The notes: a model not told the origin generated them from the letters alone. A DNA stretch of 13,500 nucleotides from Clostridia bacterium (GCA_900769535.1 CAAGHB010000050.1:1-13500), one strand, 5' to 3'; counted from the stretch's first letter, positions 4,744 to 13,111 are shown. Made by a program: numbers and translations.

Positions 4744-7383
4744 TTATTTCTTTTTTATAAAGCTTGTGATGAGCTTTACTCCCTCGCAAATAAAGAGGGG
4801 AGCTATCGAAAGCAATGATACGGTGATAACCTGTGATGAGCCGAGCGCAGAAAGCCCGAAAATTGCGCTTATCGGTGTCAAAACAACCATAAGCATCAAT
4901 ATTGCCGAAACGGCAACTGCGCCAAACAGCCATTTATTTTTGAATAAACCGATTTTAAACAGCGAGTTGTTTGAACGCGCGTTAAATGTTTGAACAAGCT
5001 GTGAAAAGGCGAGTGTGAGGAATGCCATTGTTTTAGCAGTCTCGATATCAACGCTTTTTCCGAGAGCGAATGCGACAAGGGTAAGCGCACCAATCATAAT
5101 GCCCTGATAAAGTGCGCCAAAGCCAAGCCCGTTGGCAAATAAGCTTTCGTTTTTCTTTCGGGGGCTTCGCTGCATAATGTCGTCTTCAACCGGTTCAACG
5201 CCGAGTGCGAGAGCAGGGAGCCCATCGGTAACAAGATTTACCCATAAAAGCTGAATTGCGCTTAGCGGGGAAACGTGCCAAACCAGCATACTTATAAACA
5301 CCGCAATTATTTCGCCGAGATTGCAGGAAAGGAGGAACTGTACCGCCTTTTTGATGTTTGCATAAATGCCGCGGCCTTCCTCAACTGCGGCAACGATGGT
5401 AGCAAAGTTGTCGTCGGTGAGGGTCATATCGGCGGCGCCCTTTGCAACGTCGGTTCCTGTGATTCCCATAGCGCAGCCGATGTCAGCGGCTTTAAGTGCG
5501 GGAGCATCGTTTACGCCGTCGCCGGTCATTGCTACGATGTGACCTTTCTTCTGCCAAGCGGTGACAATGCGAATCTTATCCTCGGGCGAAACTCGACCGT
5601 AAACCGAGTATTCCTCAACGCATTCAAATAGCTCGTCGTCGGTCATTTGAGCCAGCTTGTCGCCGGTGATAATGCCGGTTTCCTTGTCGCTGATGAGTCC
5701 GATTTGCTCACCGATGGCGGCGGCAGTAGCGGCGTTATCGCCCGTAATCATTACGGTACGGATACCTGCCGATTTACATTTTTCAATAGCGGCGATTGCC
5801 TCGGGTCTCGGAGGGTCAATCATGCCGAGCAATCCGATAAAGGTAAGCCCGTTTTCGAGTTCCTCACTCGTCGGGTTGGTGGTCAGCGCCACGTCATCAA
5901 TCTTTTTAATCGCAACGGCAAGCACGCGTAATGCCTGCGCGCTCATTGCAACGTTCGCCTTCGTTGCGTTTTCAACCCCTTCGCCTACGCAACGGGGGAG
6001 AAGAATATCAGGAGCTCCCTTTACTATCGCAAAGGTCTCGCCGTCAATAATGTTAACCGTTGTCATCAGCTTTCTGTCGCTGTCAAAGGGAATTGAATTA
6101 AGTCGGGGATAGAGGTTTATAATATCAGCACTTGTTTGACCTACGTATTTTTCGCAAGCATCGATAATAGCAATTTCGGTCGGGTCGCCGATACTGACCT
6201 TTTCGCCCTTTTCCTCGTGAACGTCGGCGTCACAGCAAATTGCACCAATTCGAATCAGTTCAGCAGATGCCTCGCTGATTTCGACACCCTCTTTTGAAAG
6301 ATTGGTGAACCCGCTTTTATCAAAAAGTGCAACCATTGTCATCTTATTCTGGGTGAGTGTACCCGTCTTATCCGAGCAAATTACCGATGCACTTCCGAGC
6401 GTTTCAACAGCGGGCAGGTTTCGGATAATTGCATTGCGCTTTATCATTCGCTGAACGCCGAGCGCAAGAACGATTGTAACAATGGCGGGTAATCCCTCGG
6501 GAATAGCGGCAACAGCAAGTGAAACCGCCGTCATAAATACACCTACAAAGCTGTCAAGGAGTGACAGCTCGGGATTTCTGTATATGAGGCCGATTACGAA
6601 AATAACGGCGCAAATCACGAGCGCAACCGTGCCAAGTGTTTTTCCAAGCTCGGCCATTTTCTTTTGAAGCGGGGTAATGGTGTTTTCGCCTTCGAGCATA
6701 TCGGCAATTTTTCCGACTTCGGTGAACATACCGGTACCGGTTACGACGGCAACGCCGTTTCCGTAAGCGACCGAGCAGCCCGAAAATACCATATTTGCGC
6801 GGTCACCGATTGCCGTAATGTCGGTAAGAACGGCGTCTGCATATTTTTCGCTGCTGATACTTTCACCCGTAAGCGCCGATTCTTCGCATCTGAGCATTGT
6901 TGAGGATGTCAGTCGGGCGTCGGCAGGAATAAAGTCACCTGCTTCAAGGCAGATTACGTCACCCGGTACGATTTCGTCGGCACGAATGACCGACTGAACG
7001 CCGTTTCTGATAACCTTTGCCGACGGAGCAGCCATATTTTTAAGCGCTTCGAGGGCATTTTCCGCCTTGTTTTCCTGAATAACGCCGAGAAGCGCGTTAA
7101 ACACAACTATTGCAACGATGATAATCGGTTCAATCCAGTTGTTTTCGTGGGACAAAAGGGTGGTTAAAAGCGAAACCGCGGCCGCAATTAAAAGAATGAT
7201 TATCATATAATCTTTGAACTGGTCAACAAACCGTTCAAAAACAGTTTTTTTCTTTTTTTGATTAAGCTGGTTTTTGCCGTATTTTGCGAGTCGTCTTTCG
7301 GCCTCGTCCGATGTCAAACCGAGCTTTTCGTCGGTTCCAAGCTCATTGATGAGGTCATGAAGCTCTGCGCTATGCCAAATCAT
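4744..7383 (-). CDS. P-type calcium-transporting ATPase
   Basis: This 879-residue membrane pump uses ATP to move Ca2+ (possibly Mn2+) out of the cytosol. The order of parts is canonical for type IIA/IIB pumps: an N-terminal cation ATPase domain, M1-M2 (about 58-103), the actuator with LTGES (172-175), M3-M4 (about 250-310) with PEGLP (E296), the phosphorylation motif CSDKTGTLT (D338), the nucleotide-binding KGAP (455-458), MITGDN (547-550), TGDGVND (620-626), then M5-M10. Ion-site residues of the SERCA type are present: E296 in M4, N688 and E691 in M5, N716, T719 and D720 in M6. In M8 the SERCA Glu908 position appears to be Gln (Q795 in FSQLVQTFN), as in PMCA-type pumps, which would fit one Ca2+ per cycle. 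The start has GGGAGGA 7-8 bases upstream. It is the first gene of the operon. Ca2+ specificity is inferred, not proven. Confidence 0.95.
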   Translation of the reverse strand: MIWHSAELHDLINELGTDEKLGLTSDEAERRLAKYGKNQLNQKKKKTVFERFVDQFKDYMIIILLIAAAVSLLTTLLSHENNWIEPIIIVAIVVFNALLGVIQENKAENALEALKNMAAPSAKVIRNGVQSVIRADEIVPGDVICLEAGDFIPADARLTSSTMLRCEESALTGESISSEKYADAVLTDITAIGDRANMVFSGCSVAYGNGVAVVTGTGMFTEVGKIADMLEGENTITPLQKKMAELGKTLGTVALVICAVIFVIGLIYRNPELSLLDSFVGVFMTAVSLAVAAIPEGLPAIVTIVLALGVQRMIKRNAIIRNLPAVETLGSASVICSDKTGTLTQNKMTMVALFDKSGFTNLSKEGVEISEASAELIRIGAICCDADVHEEKGEKVSIGDPTEIAIIDACEKYVGQTSADIINLYPRLNSIPFDSDRKLMTTVNIIDGETFAIVKGAPDILLPRCVGEGVENATKANVAMSAQALRVLAVAIKKIDDVALTTNPTSEELENGLTFIGLLGMIDPPRPEAIAAIEKCKSAGIRTVMITGDNAATAAAIGEQIGLISDKETGIITGDKLAQMTDDELFECVEEYSVYGRVSPEDKIRIVTAWQKKGHIVAMTGDGVNDAPALKAADIGCAMGITGTDVAKGAADMTLTDDNFATIVAAVEEGRGIYANIKKAVQFLLSCNLGEIIAVFISMLVWHVSPLSAIQLLWVNLVTDGLPALALGVEPVEDDIMQRSPRKKNESLFANGLGFGALYQGIMIGALTLVAFALGKSVDIETAKTMAFLTLAFSQLVQTFNARSNNSLFKIGLFKNKWLFGAVAVSAILMLMVVLTPISAIFGLSALGSSQVITVSLLSIAPLFICEGVKLITSFIKKK

Positions 7384-7426
7384 TTAATATTCCTCCCGAA
7401 ATATAAGTAAAAATCTACGCATTATA

Positions 7427-7455
7427 ATTTTACACCATATTGCTAAAAATATCAA
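7427..7455 (-). promoter_or_regulatory. Sigma-A-like promoter of the Ca2+-ATPase operon
   Basis: On the minus strand TTGATA (7450-7455) is separated by 17 bases from TAAAAT (7427-7432). Transcription would start near 7420, giving a leader of about 37 bases. A perfect TATAAT at 7421-7426, directly after it, lacks a -35 at the right distance. The promoter sits just downstream of the terminator of the previous operon, which insulates the two units. Confidence 0.65.
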
Positions 7456-7487
7456 ACAAAATATGGAAAATAATGTCCACCAAAAAT

Positions 7488-7534
7488 AAAAAAAGCCAAC
7501 GCATTTAAACCTTTTGAGGTGCGTTGGCTTTTTT
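7488..7534 (-). terminator. Intrinsic terminator of the ABC/GldFG/DUF4340 operon, symmetric
   Basis: GCCAACGCA (7495-7503) and TGCGTTGGC (7520-7528) form a perfect stem, extended by an A run on the left and a T run on the right. On the minus strand the stem is followed by TTTTTTTATTT, and it lies about 40 bases after the DUF4340 stop codon. It is symmetric and could act in both directions, though no plus-strand gene leads into it. Confidence 0.88.
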
Positions 7535-7573
7535 GTTTGGTTTAAATCACCTTACGGAAGTTACTCTTTTGAC

Positions 7574-9301
7574 TCAGTTGGCGTATTTGTTGCCGATTTT
7601 TTCACCGTTTTTGAGAGGGGTGAGACAGTCAACCAGGTCATCTACAAGCGTACTGCTGACGAGGGCAGTACCCTTTCCGTTAAGTCGGAAAATATAGCGG
7701 CGAACATTCTTTTCATACGGATAAATTGAAATTTCGTCGGCTTCTTTTCCTTCGGTTGTGTATGTCAGCTTAAATGTGATTACGCTGTTGCCTTTCGGTA
7801 CGTACGAGTCATCAGCGTTTTCGAGTGCGGAGAGATATAACAGACGGGTATAGTAGTAACAGAATTCATCCTCGTCAATTTCACGACCTTCGTTGGTTGT
7901 TACCGTAAAGGTGGCGGGATTGGTTTCGTCGTGATTGAGTGTGAATTTGGTTGCTTTTCCGTCGATTGTAACCGTTAAGCTATCCACGTATTTAACGTAT
8001 TCAATAAATAATTTTTCGAAATAAATATCCTTAGACGTCATTTCGATAAACTCGTTGTCGTACGAATCAAGCTTGTAAATAATATTATTACTTATCATTG
8101 TTTTTCCGCCGTCGACCGAGTACGAAACGATATAAGCATAGTAACCGTCTTCGTCCTTGTCACCGATTTTGACGTTTAGCAGATTTTGACCTGCCTTAAT
8201 GTTATAGGTTACATAAGGATTATCGAGACCGTATTTTTTGAGGTCGCTGCTTTTATAATTCAGTACGTAAGCGCCGCTGTTATATACACCGCTTGTGAGG
8301 GTTAATATGGAATTTACGCTCTCGTCGTTTGCTGCCTGGTCATCCGGCTCCTCAATCATATAGCTCAGCAACGAAAGGTCATCCGACGGACATATAATTT
8401 TAATTCGTTTTTTATGAAGACGGCCGTCGATATAGATATGGTCAAATGAGGTGAGAGCGCCTTCTTCAAAATATGGGTCCTCGTCACCCGACGAAACAAA
8501 TGCAGGTGCGCTGATTATATTTACACAGCTTTCGAGCGCGTTTCCAACGCAGTTTATCACCGAGCTGTCAATAAGATAGGCGTATCCTTCAAGCTCATCA
8601 ATTTCGCCTTCACCGTCGAGCATAATGTATCTGCCCGATTTGTCGGGAGAAATGTCACCGACAGTAACCTTGTATTCGGTGTTGTCGGTAAGCGTTACGG
8701 TAAGATTAGCATACGGGGATAAAAAGCCGTATTCGTCCTCTTCCTCTTTGCTTTCGGCGTTACTGCTCGGCTCAGTCTCGGTTTCTGTGTCGAGCTTGAA
8801 TTTTTTAAGTGCGGTTATTTCGGTTACGGCGCTGACCATATATTCGGTAGTGCTGAAACTAATATCCTCATATCCCTTTACAAGCCAGTTGTAAGTGTCG
8901 CTTCCGTCCTCTGCCTTAATTTTTTCGGGAAGAATGGTGAAGCTTGATTGCTCATTTTTGACGGTAACCTTGCTGATATTATCCTTTTCGACCGTCATTA
9001 CCGAAAATGACGTTGCCTTTGACTCGGTTGAAGAAGTGTCAACCGTAGCGTCATTATCATTGGGTAAGACGAACATCACGACGACAAGCACAATCGCAGT
9101 CAAAAGAGCAAGTGAGCCAATTGAAATGAGTCCTTTTTTGATGGGGGAAAGACGGCCTTTTTTCTTCTTTTCCTCCGAAGCGCAGAAAACTGTCGAGTTC
9201 TCAAAAAGGGTTTCGTCAACCTCGATTTTGTCGCGTTTGAAGCCGCGTTCTTGGCTTATCTCGTTTTCTGCTGCTGATAAATTCTTGCTTTCGTTATCCA
9301 T
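7574..9301 (-). CDS. Membrane-anchored DUF4340 protein
   Basis: The product, 575 residues from the chosen start, has a charged cytosolic segment (1-57, with KKKKGR and SPIKKG), one membrane helix (about 58-79) and a large external region. The outside part matches the DUF4340 type: repeated modules with 'V-x-V/I-G-D ... Y' followed by 'Y-x-L/I-D'. One module has TVGDISPDKSGRY and YLIDSS; a second has VKIGDKDEDGYYAY and YKLDSYDNEF. A third, less complete piece is near the C-terminus (YRFRLNGKG-like, seen as YIFRLNGKGTALV). A Ser/Glu-rich linker lies near residues 155-165. I chose the ATG at 9301 because it overlaps the upstream stop (TAATG) and has AAGGAG 9 bases before it; a longer frame starting at 9325 has no such site. 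It is the last gene of the ABC operon. DUF4340 proteins often accompany GldG-like proteins. The molecular role is not known. Confidence 0.87.
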   Translation of the reverse strand: MDNESKNLSAAENEISQERGFKRDKIEVDETLFENSTVFCASEEKKKKGRLSPIKKGLISIGSLALLTAIVLVVVMFVLPNDNDATVDTSSTESKATSFSVMTVEKDNISKVTVKNEQSSFTILPEKIKAEDGSDTYNWLVKGYEDISFSTTEYMVSAVTEITALKKFKLDTETETEPSSNAESKEEEDEYGFLSPYANLTVTLTDNTEYKVTVGDISPDKSGRYIMLDGEGEIDELEGYAYLIDSSVINCVGNALESCVNIISAPAFVSSGDEDPYFEEGALTSFDHIYIDGRLHKKRIKIICPSDDLSLLSYMIEEPDDQAANDESVNSILTLTSGVYNSGAYVLNYKSSDLKKYGLDNPYVTYNIKAGQNLLNVKIGDKDEDGYYAYIVSYSVDGGKTMISNNIIYKLDSYDNEFIEMTSKDIYFEKLFIEYVKYVDSLTVTIDGKATKFTLNHDETNPATFTVTTNEGREIDEDEFCYYYTRLLYLSALENADDSYVPKGNSVITFKLTYTTEGKEADEISIYPYEKNVRRYIFRLNGKGTALVSSTLVDDLVDCLTPLKNGEKIGNKYAN

Positions 9302-11940
9302 TACAGGTGTCTCCTTCTGACACATATAACAATGCAGGCGAGTAGAATAGCAAGCGGAATAATACCGACAAAAATGATGTACATGAATGTAGCTGTGTTT
9401 ACGCTTACTTCGAATGTGTCATAGCTCAGTGTTCTCGGGTCGAACGAAATGGTTTCACCCTTTATATCGTACATGTGGTTTACCGCCGAAAGAATGGCTT
9501 TGAGGTTTCCTACCGACGCTTCACTGTTGAAGCCGGAGTTAACATATTGCATACCGCCAACGACCATAACTCGTGAATATTTCGGGTTGTATTCTTCGTC
9601 ATAGCTAACGTCTGCCGAAACACCAAGCGCAACAAACGGACCGTTTCCTTCGGCAATTTCGGGTGTCCACTTGTCGTCGGCATCAACGGGGTATACTACC
9701 GCTGTTTCGGGAAGCGAAATAATGGTCTCTGTTTTACGTTTTTCATTTTCATCAAAGCCGATGTTTATTGCGGTATATGCTTCGGCAATATACATGTATT
9801 CGGTGTCTCCGAGTCCGTCGAGATACTCCGATTCCTCTGCTGAACCCATAATAACCGTCGGAGAATAATAATATGTGCTTGAATCGGTAGCAAAGGCAAA
9901 GCCGTTATGCACCTTAAAGCCCCATTCGCCGATAAATGCGGTCAGGTTGGGTACGTTTTCGCCCTGAGTTGTAGCGTCGGGAATATAAAGGATATTCTTG
10001 CCTCGTTCTCCCTCTAAATCGAGGAATTGGTCGAGCTTTTTAAGCTCGTTTTCGGAATAGTCCATCGTAGGACCGGCAATTATTACGAGGTCAATATTTT
10101 CGGGAATATCCTTTGTAACCAAGCTGTCAATTTCGGTGAACGAATAGTTGTTTGCCTCCATAACGTCTTGAAGCGCATCAACCTGTTGACCGCCGTTTGC
10201 AGTGATAAGCGCGACCTCAAAGGTTTTGTCCGAGGTAACGGCATAAATTGAGGAGGTTACAGCGGTTTCCACCTTTGATTCGTGCAGTACATAGGAATAT
10301 CCGTAGTAATAATACTGATAGAATTCCTCACTTTGCTGTGTCTCCTCGATTGTGTAAAGGTCGAATGCGTCGAGGTGACGGAAGTGTTTAACCTTCTTTC
10401 CGTCAAGCTCAAATTCGCATTCGATGAGAATGTCACCGGTAGTAAAGGTTTCGGATGAATATTTTGACGAATACGCAGAAAATTCTGTGCTTTGCGGGTC
10501 AATGTACTGAACCTGAACCTTGTCGCTTCTCGTTTCGTATTCTTTGAGTAATAATTCGGTCTGTTGAAAGAACAAGCCGTTTGTAATATCAAGAACTCCG
10601 TTTGATGCAAGGAGACTTGCGTAGGTGCCGTCGCCGTATTCCTTTTTGTCGGCACAAACGATAATATTTACGTCGCGTGAAATCTTTTCAATATATTCGA
10701 GATTTTCCTCGCTGATTGAATAATCCTTATTTTTGGTAAGGTCGAGGGTCAGGGGATATGCTTCGGCGAGTGCCGATGCCGCAACGTTAAGCCCGATAAT
10801 GATTGCAACGAATACCGCCGAAATAACAAGCGCATAAGCTCCGTGTTTTACCGATTTTTTCTTGCTCGGCTTAACGTAAGCGGCGGCCTGTGCCTGATTT
10901 GAAACGCGCTGAATGTCGCATTTTACACAGAAGTTGTTGAGGTCGGTGTTTCTTGTGTTACAGAGGGGACATTTCCATTCGCCTCTCTGGTCGAGCGAAA
11001 CGACAACCGTACCCTTTTTGCGAGATGCGTGAATTTTAGTGAATTTTGTTGCACTGAATACCGAACCCACCGCTGAAACAAGCGTGATAAGGGTAAAGAT
11101 GATAGCAAAAACGAGGGTAGATGTGTTCGGGTTATTATTGTTTGTAATAAACTGATTTGCTGCCGACCAGCCGAAAACGACCGTCGAAGCAAAGGTCAGC
11201 AGGGTAACGAGTGCATAGCCCTGTTCCTTTGAACCGCCTGCCCATCTGCGCTTTTCGATAATTCTTACCGTGAGGAAAAGGAATATCGCCGTAAAGCTGA
11301 TGAAAAAGGCGACGTCGGAGTAGCTGAAAAGTCCGCTGATAAACGAATTATATCGTGTTCCAAATGCGATAAAATTGAGCGCTTTGTACAGAATATCAAT
11401 GCTTGAAACAAGTGATGCTATGGTTTCCATCATCATAATAACGAGGGTTGCGGCAATGCTTCCCATAGCGGCTACCATCTGGTTTTCGGTAAGCGCGGAA
11501 ATAAACAGACCGAGCGAAACGAGAGCCGCAGAAAACAGCATTGTACCGAGTAAACAGCTTAAATAGCTGACCCAGTTTACGCTTACCATAACCGAGAAAA
11601 TAAACTGGTATATGAACGTGATAACGTTTACAAGCCCTATTACTGCCAGAGCGGCAAAGAATTTGCCCATGACGATATGGGTAATTTTTATGGGTGCAGT
11701 GAAAAGCGCCTGGTCGGTTTTTGCTCTTCTTTCCTCGCTGAAAAGTCGCATTGTAAGCACGGGAATGAGGAAAAAGCTGAAATTGGACATATATGAGAAA
11801 ATGCTCTCAATCTGAGCGTATCCCGAGCGGAACATATAGCCGAAAAGTGCGCCTCCGAGTAACAAATAAAGGAGAACGACAATGTAGCCGAGAGGGGAGG
11901 TAAAATATGATTTAAATTCGCGTTTAAATATAGCTGACAT
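9301..11940 (-). CDS. Fused ABC-2 permease and GldG-like protein with internal zinc finger
   Basis: This 879-residue protein joins three parts. Residues 1-300 are an ABC-2 permease of the GldF type: FKREFKSYFTSPLGYI at the N-terminus, MRLFSEERR-x-KTDQALFTAP after the second helix, about eight membrane helices in all. Residues 321-341 hold a zinc finger, W322-x-C324-x2-C327-x3-N331-x6-C338-x2-C341. Helix nine (about 366-394) leads into a large GldG-like (ABC_transp_aux) external domain with LTLDLTKNKDYSIS, VQYIDPQ, LDLVIIAGP-like (IDLVIIAGP) and a 'LYIPDA' strand, and a last helix (851-874) ends in RRRHL. Positive charges put the finger and both termini in the cytosol and residues 395-850 outside. 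GldF and GldG are separate proteins in gliding Bacteroidota. The ribosome binding site is AAAGGAGG; the gene starts 2 bases after the ATPase stop and its stop overlaps the DUF4340 start. Cargo is unknown. Confidence 0.9.
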   Translation of the reverse strand: MSAIFKREFKSYFTSPLGYIVVLLYLLLGGALFGYMFRSGYAQIESIFSYMSNFSFFLIPVLTMRLFSEERRAKTDQALFTAPIKITHIVMGKFFAALAVIGLVNVITFIYQFIFSVMVSVNWVSYLSCLLGTMLFSAALVSLGLFISALTENQMVAAMGSIAATLVIMMMETIASLVSSIDILYKALNFIAFGTRYNSFISGLFSYSDVAFFISFTAIFLFLTVRIIEKRRWAGGSKEQGYALVTLLTFASTVVFGWSAANQFITNNNNPNTSTLVFAIIFTLITLVSAVGSVFSATKFTKIHASRKKGTVVVSLDQRGEWKCPLCNTRNTDLNNFCVKCDIQRVSNQAQAAAYVKPSKKKSVKHGAYALVISAVFVAIIIGLNVAASALAEAYPLTLDLTKNKDYSISEENLEYIEKISRDVNIIVCADKKEYGDGTYASLLASNGVLDITNGLFFQQTELLLKEYETRSDKVQVQYIDPQSTEFSAYSSKYSSETFTTGDILIECEFELDGKKVKHFRHLDAFDLYTIEETQQSEEFYQYYYYGYSYVLHESKVETAVTSSIYAVTSDKTFEVALITANGGQQVDALQDVMEANNYSFTEIDSLVTKDIPENIDLVIIAGPTMDYSENELKKLDQFLDLEGERGKNILYIPDATTQGENVPNLTAFIGEWGFKVHNGFAFATDSSTYYYSPTVIMGSAEESEYLDGLGDTEYMYIAEAYTAINIGFDENEKRKTETIISLPETAVVYPVDADDKWTPEIAEGNGPFVALGVSADVSYDEEYNPKYSRVMVVGGMQYVNSGFNSEASVGNLKAILSAVNHMYDIKGETISFDPRTLSYDTFEVSVNTATFMYIIFVGIIPLAILLACIVICVRRRHL
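9311..9316 (-). promoter_or_regulatory. Ribosome binding site deciding the DUF4340 start
   Basis: AAGGAG on the minus strand lies 9 bases before the ATG at 9299-9301 and inside the last codons of the upstream gene. It would lie downstream of the alternative ATG at 9325, so it supports the shorter protein and translational coupling through the TAATG overlap. Confidence 0.8.
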
Positions 11941-11942
11941 GA

Positions 11943-13037
11943 TTATTTATCCTCCTTTTCGGTCTTTATTTCGTCGGGGTGATCAAATTGCTGAATTGCT
12001 TCACCAAAAATTTCATCTACTGCATTTATAGCCGCTGTATTGTCGGCTTTTTTATTTTCAACGTCGGCTGCCGACTGAGAAAGATTGTCAATTTGCGCCA
12101 TATCGGCTGTGCCGTCAACAAGCTTCATGAATACTTCTTCGAGTGTAAGCTCGTTGGGCTTTAACATAAGCAGCGGCCAGTTGCGGTCGGCGAGACGAGA
12201 AAAGAGTTCGCCTCTGATATCCTTGTTTCCAGCAACGTCGATTTTGTATTCAAATGAGCCGAGCTCACTTTTTCCTAAAAGCACGACGTCGGTTACGCCG
12301 GGAATTGTCTTGATGAGTTGTAATACGTTCTTATCGGGGCCTTTTACTCGCGCAATGAGAGAATTGTCCTCGCAAAGCACTTTCGAAAGGTTGTCCATCT
12401 TGTCATCGGCAACAATTCGGCCCTTGTTGATGATAATAACCCTTTCGCAAACCGCCTGAATTTCGGAAAGAATGTGTGACGAAAGAATAACCGTATGATT
12501 TTTTCCGAGATATGTAATGAGCTTGCGAATTTCGATAATTTGCTTCGGGTCAAGTCCAACGGTCGGCTCGTCAAGAATGAGTACGTCAGGGTTGCCGATA
12601 AGCGCCTGAGCAATACCTACACGTTGCTGATAACCCTTTGAAAGATGCTTAATAATTCTGTGACGTACGTCGTGAATTCTTACCAAACGGCAAATTTCGT
12701 CGAGGTGCGGTTTTTTAGGTAACTTTGACTTTTTGAGGTCGAACATAAAGCTGAGATATTCGTTTACCGTCATATCGGGGTAGAGGGGAGGATGCTCGGG
12801 AAGATAACCGATGTGACTTTTTGCCTCGTCGGGATTTTCGAGAATGTCATAGCCCGAAATGGATACACTTCCCGTAGTGGCGGAAAGGTAACCGGTGAGG
12901 ATATTCATGGTTGTCGATTTACCGGCGCCGTTGGGACCGAGAAAACCGAGTACCTCTCCGTCTTTTATCTTGAAGCTGATGTTATCTACTGCAAGCTGGT
13001 TGCCGTAGCGTTTCGAGAGATTTTTAATCTCAATCAT
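11943..13037 (-). CDS. ABC transporter ATP-binding protein, GldA-like
   Basis: The 364-residue protein is the cytosolic motor of the transporter encoded by the next two genes. It has the full nucleotide-binding set: Walker A GPNGAGKST (34-42), signature LSKGYQQR (132-139), Walker B DVLILDEP (151-158), a D-loop GLD (161-163) and the switch H188 in SSH. The Q-loop position reads YLPEHPPLY, with E81 where many ABC proteins have Gln; this form occurs in ABC-2 export ATPases of this group. A C-terminal domain (about 205-310) with LTLEEVFMKLV is typical of ATPases paired with ABC-2 permeases. The last 50 residues form an acidic, Ala/Asn-rich tail without recognisable fold. The ribosome binding site GGAGGT lies 7 bases before the ATG. 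It is the first gene of the operon, followed at 2 bases by the permease/GldG fusion. Confidence 0.95.
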   Translation of the reverse strand: MIEIKNLSKRYGNQLAVDNISFKIKDGEVLGFLGPNGAGKSTTMNILTGYLSATTGSVSISGYDILENPDEAKSHIGYLPEHPPLYPDMTVNEYLSFMFDLKKSKLPKKPHLDEICRLVRIHDVRHRIIKHLSKGYQQRVGIAQALIGNPDVLILDEPTVGLDPKQIIEIRKLITYLGKNHTVILSSHILSEIQAVCERVIIINKGRIVADDKMDNLSKVLCEDNSLIARVKGPDKNVLQLIKTIPGVTDVVLLGKSELGSFEYKIDVAGNKDIRGELFSRLADRNWPLLMLKPNELTLEEVFMKLVDGTADMAQIDNLSQSAADVENKKADNTAAINAVDEIFGEAIQQFDHPDEIKTEKEDK

Positions 13038-13082
13038 ATTTATACCTCCAATTACGCTTTAAAGCAGAGTATAATTGCCATA

Positions 13083-13111
13083 ATAATATATTTATATCTA
13101 ATCTTTAACAA
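13083..13111 (-). promoter_or_regulatory. Sigma-A-like promoter of the ABC/GldFG/DUF4340 operon
   Basis: On the minus strand TTGTTA (13106-13111) is separated by 17 bases from TATTAT (13083-13088). The transcript would start near 13076, about 39 bases before the ATG at 13037. A perfect TATAAT farther upstream (13163-13168) has only a poor -35 match and is a weaker candidate. Confidence 0.55.

Noticed and set aside
8625..9320. Two adjacent Ser/Val-rich plus-strand open frames opposite the DUF4340 gene
   Set aside because: Their composition is the complement of the codon pattern of the real minus-strand gene, and neither has a start signal.
9302..9325. Longer N-terminus for the DUF4340 protein starting at 9325
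   Set aside because: No ribosome binding site precedes that ATG, it overlaps the upstream gene by 25 bases, and the ATG at 9301 has AAGGAG at a good distance.
12756..12810. Defect in the ABC ATPase because the Q-loop has Glu in place of Gln
   Set aside because: The YLPEHPPLY form is known in ATPases paired with ABC-2 permeases of this kind, and all other catalytic motifs are intact.
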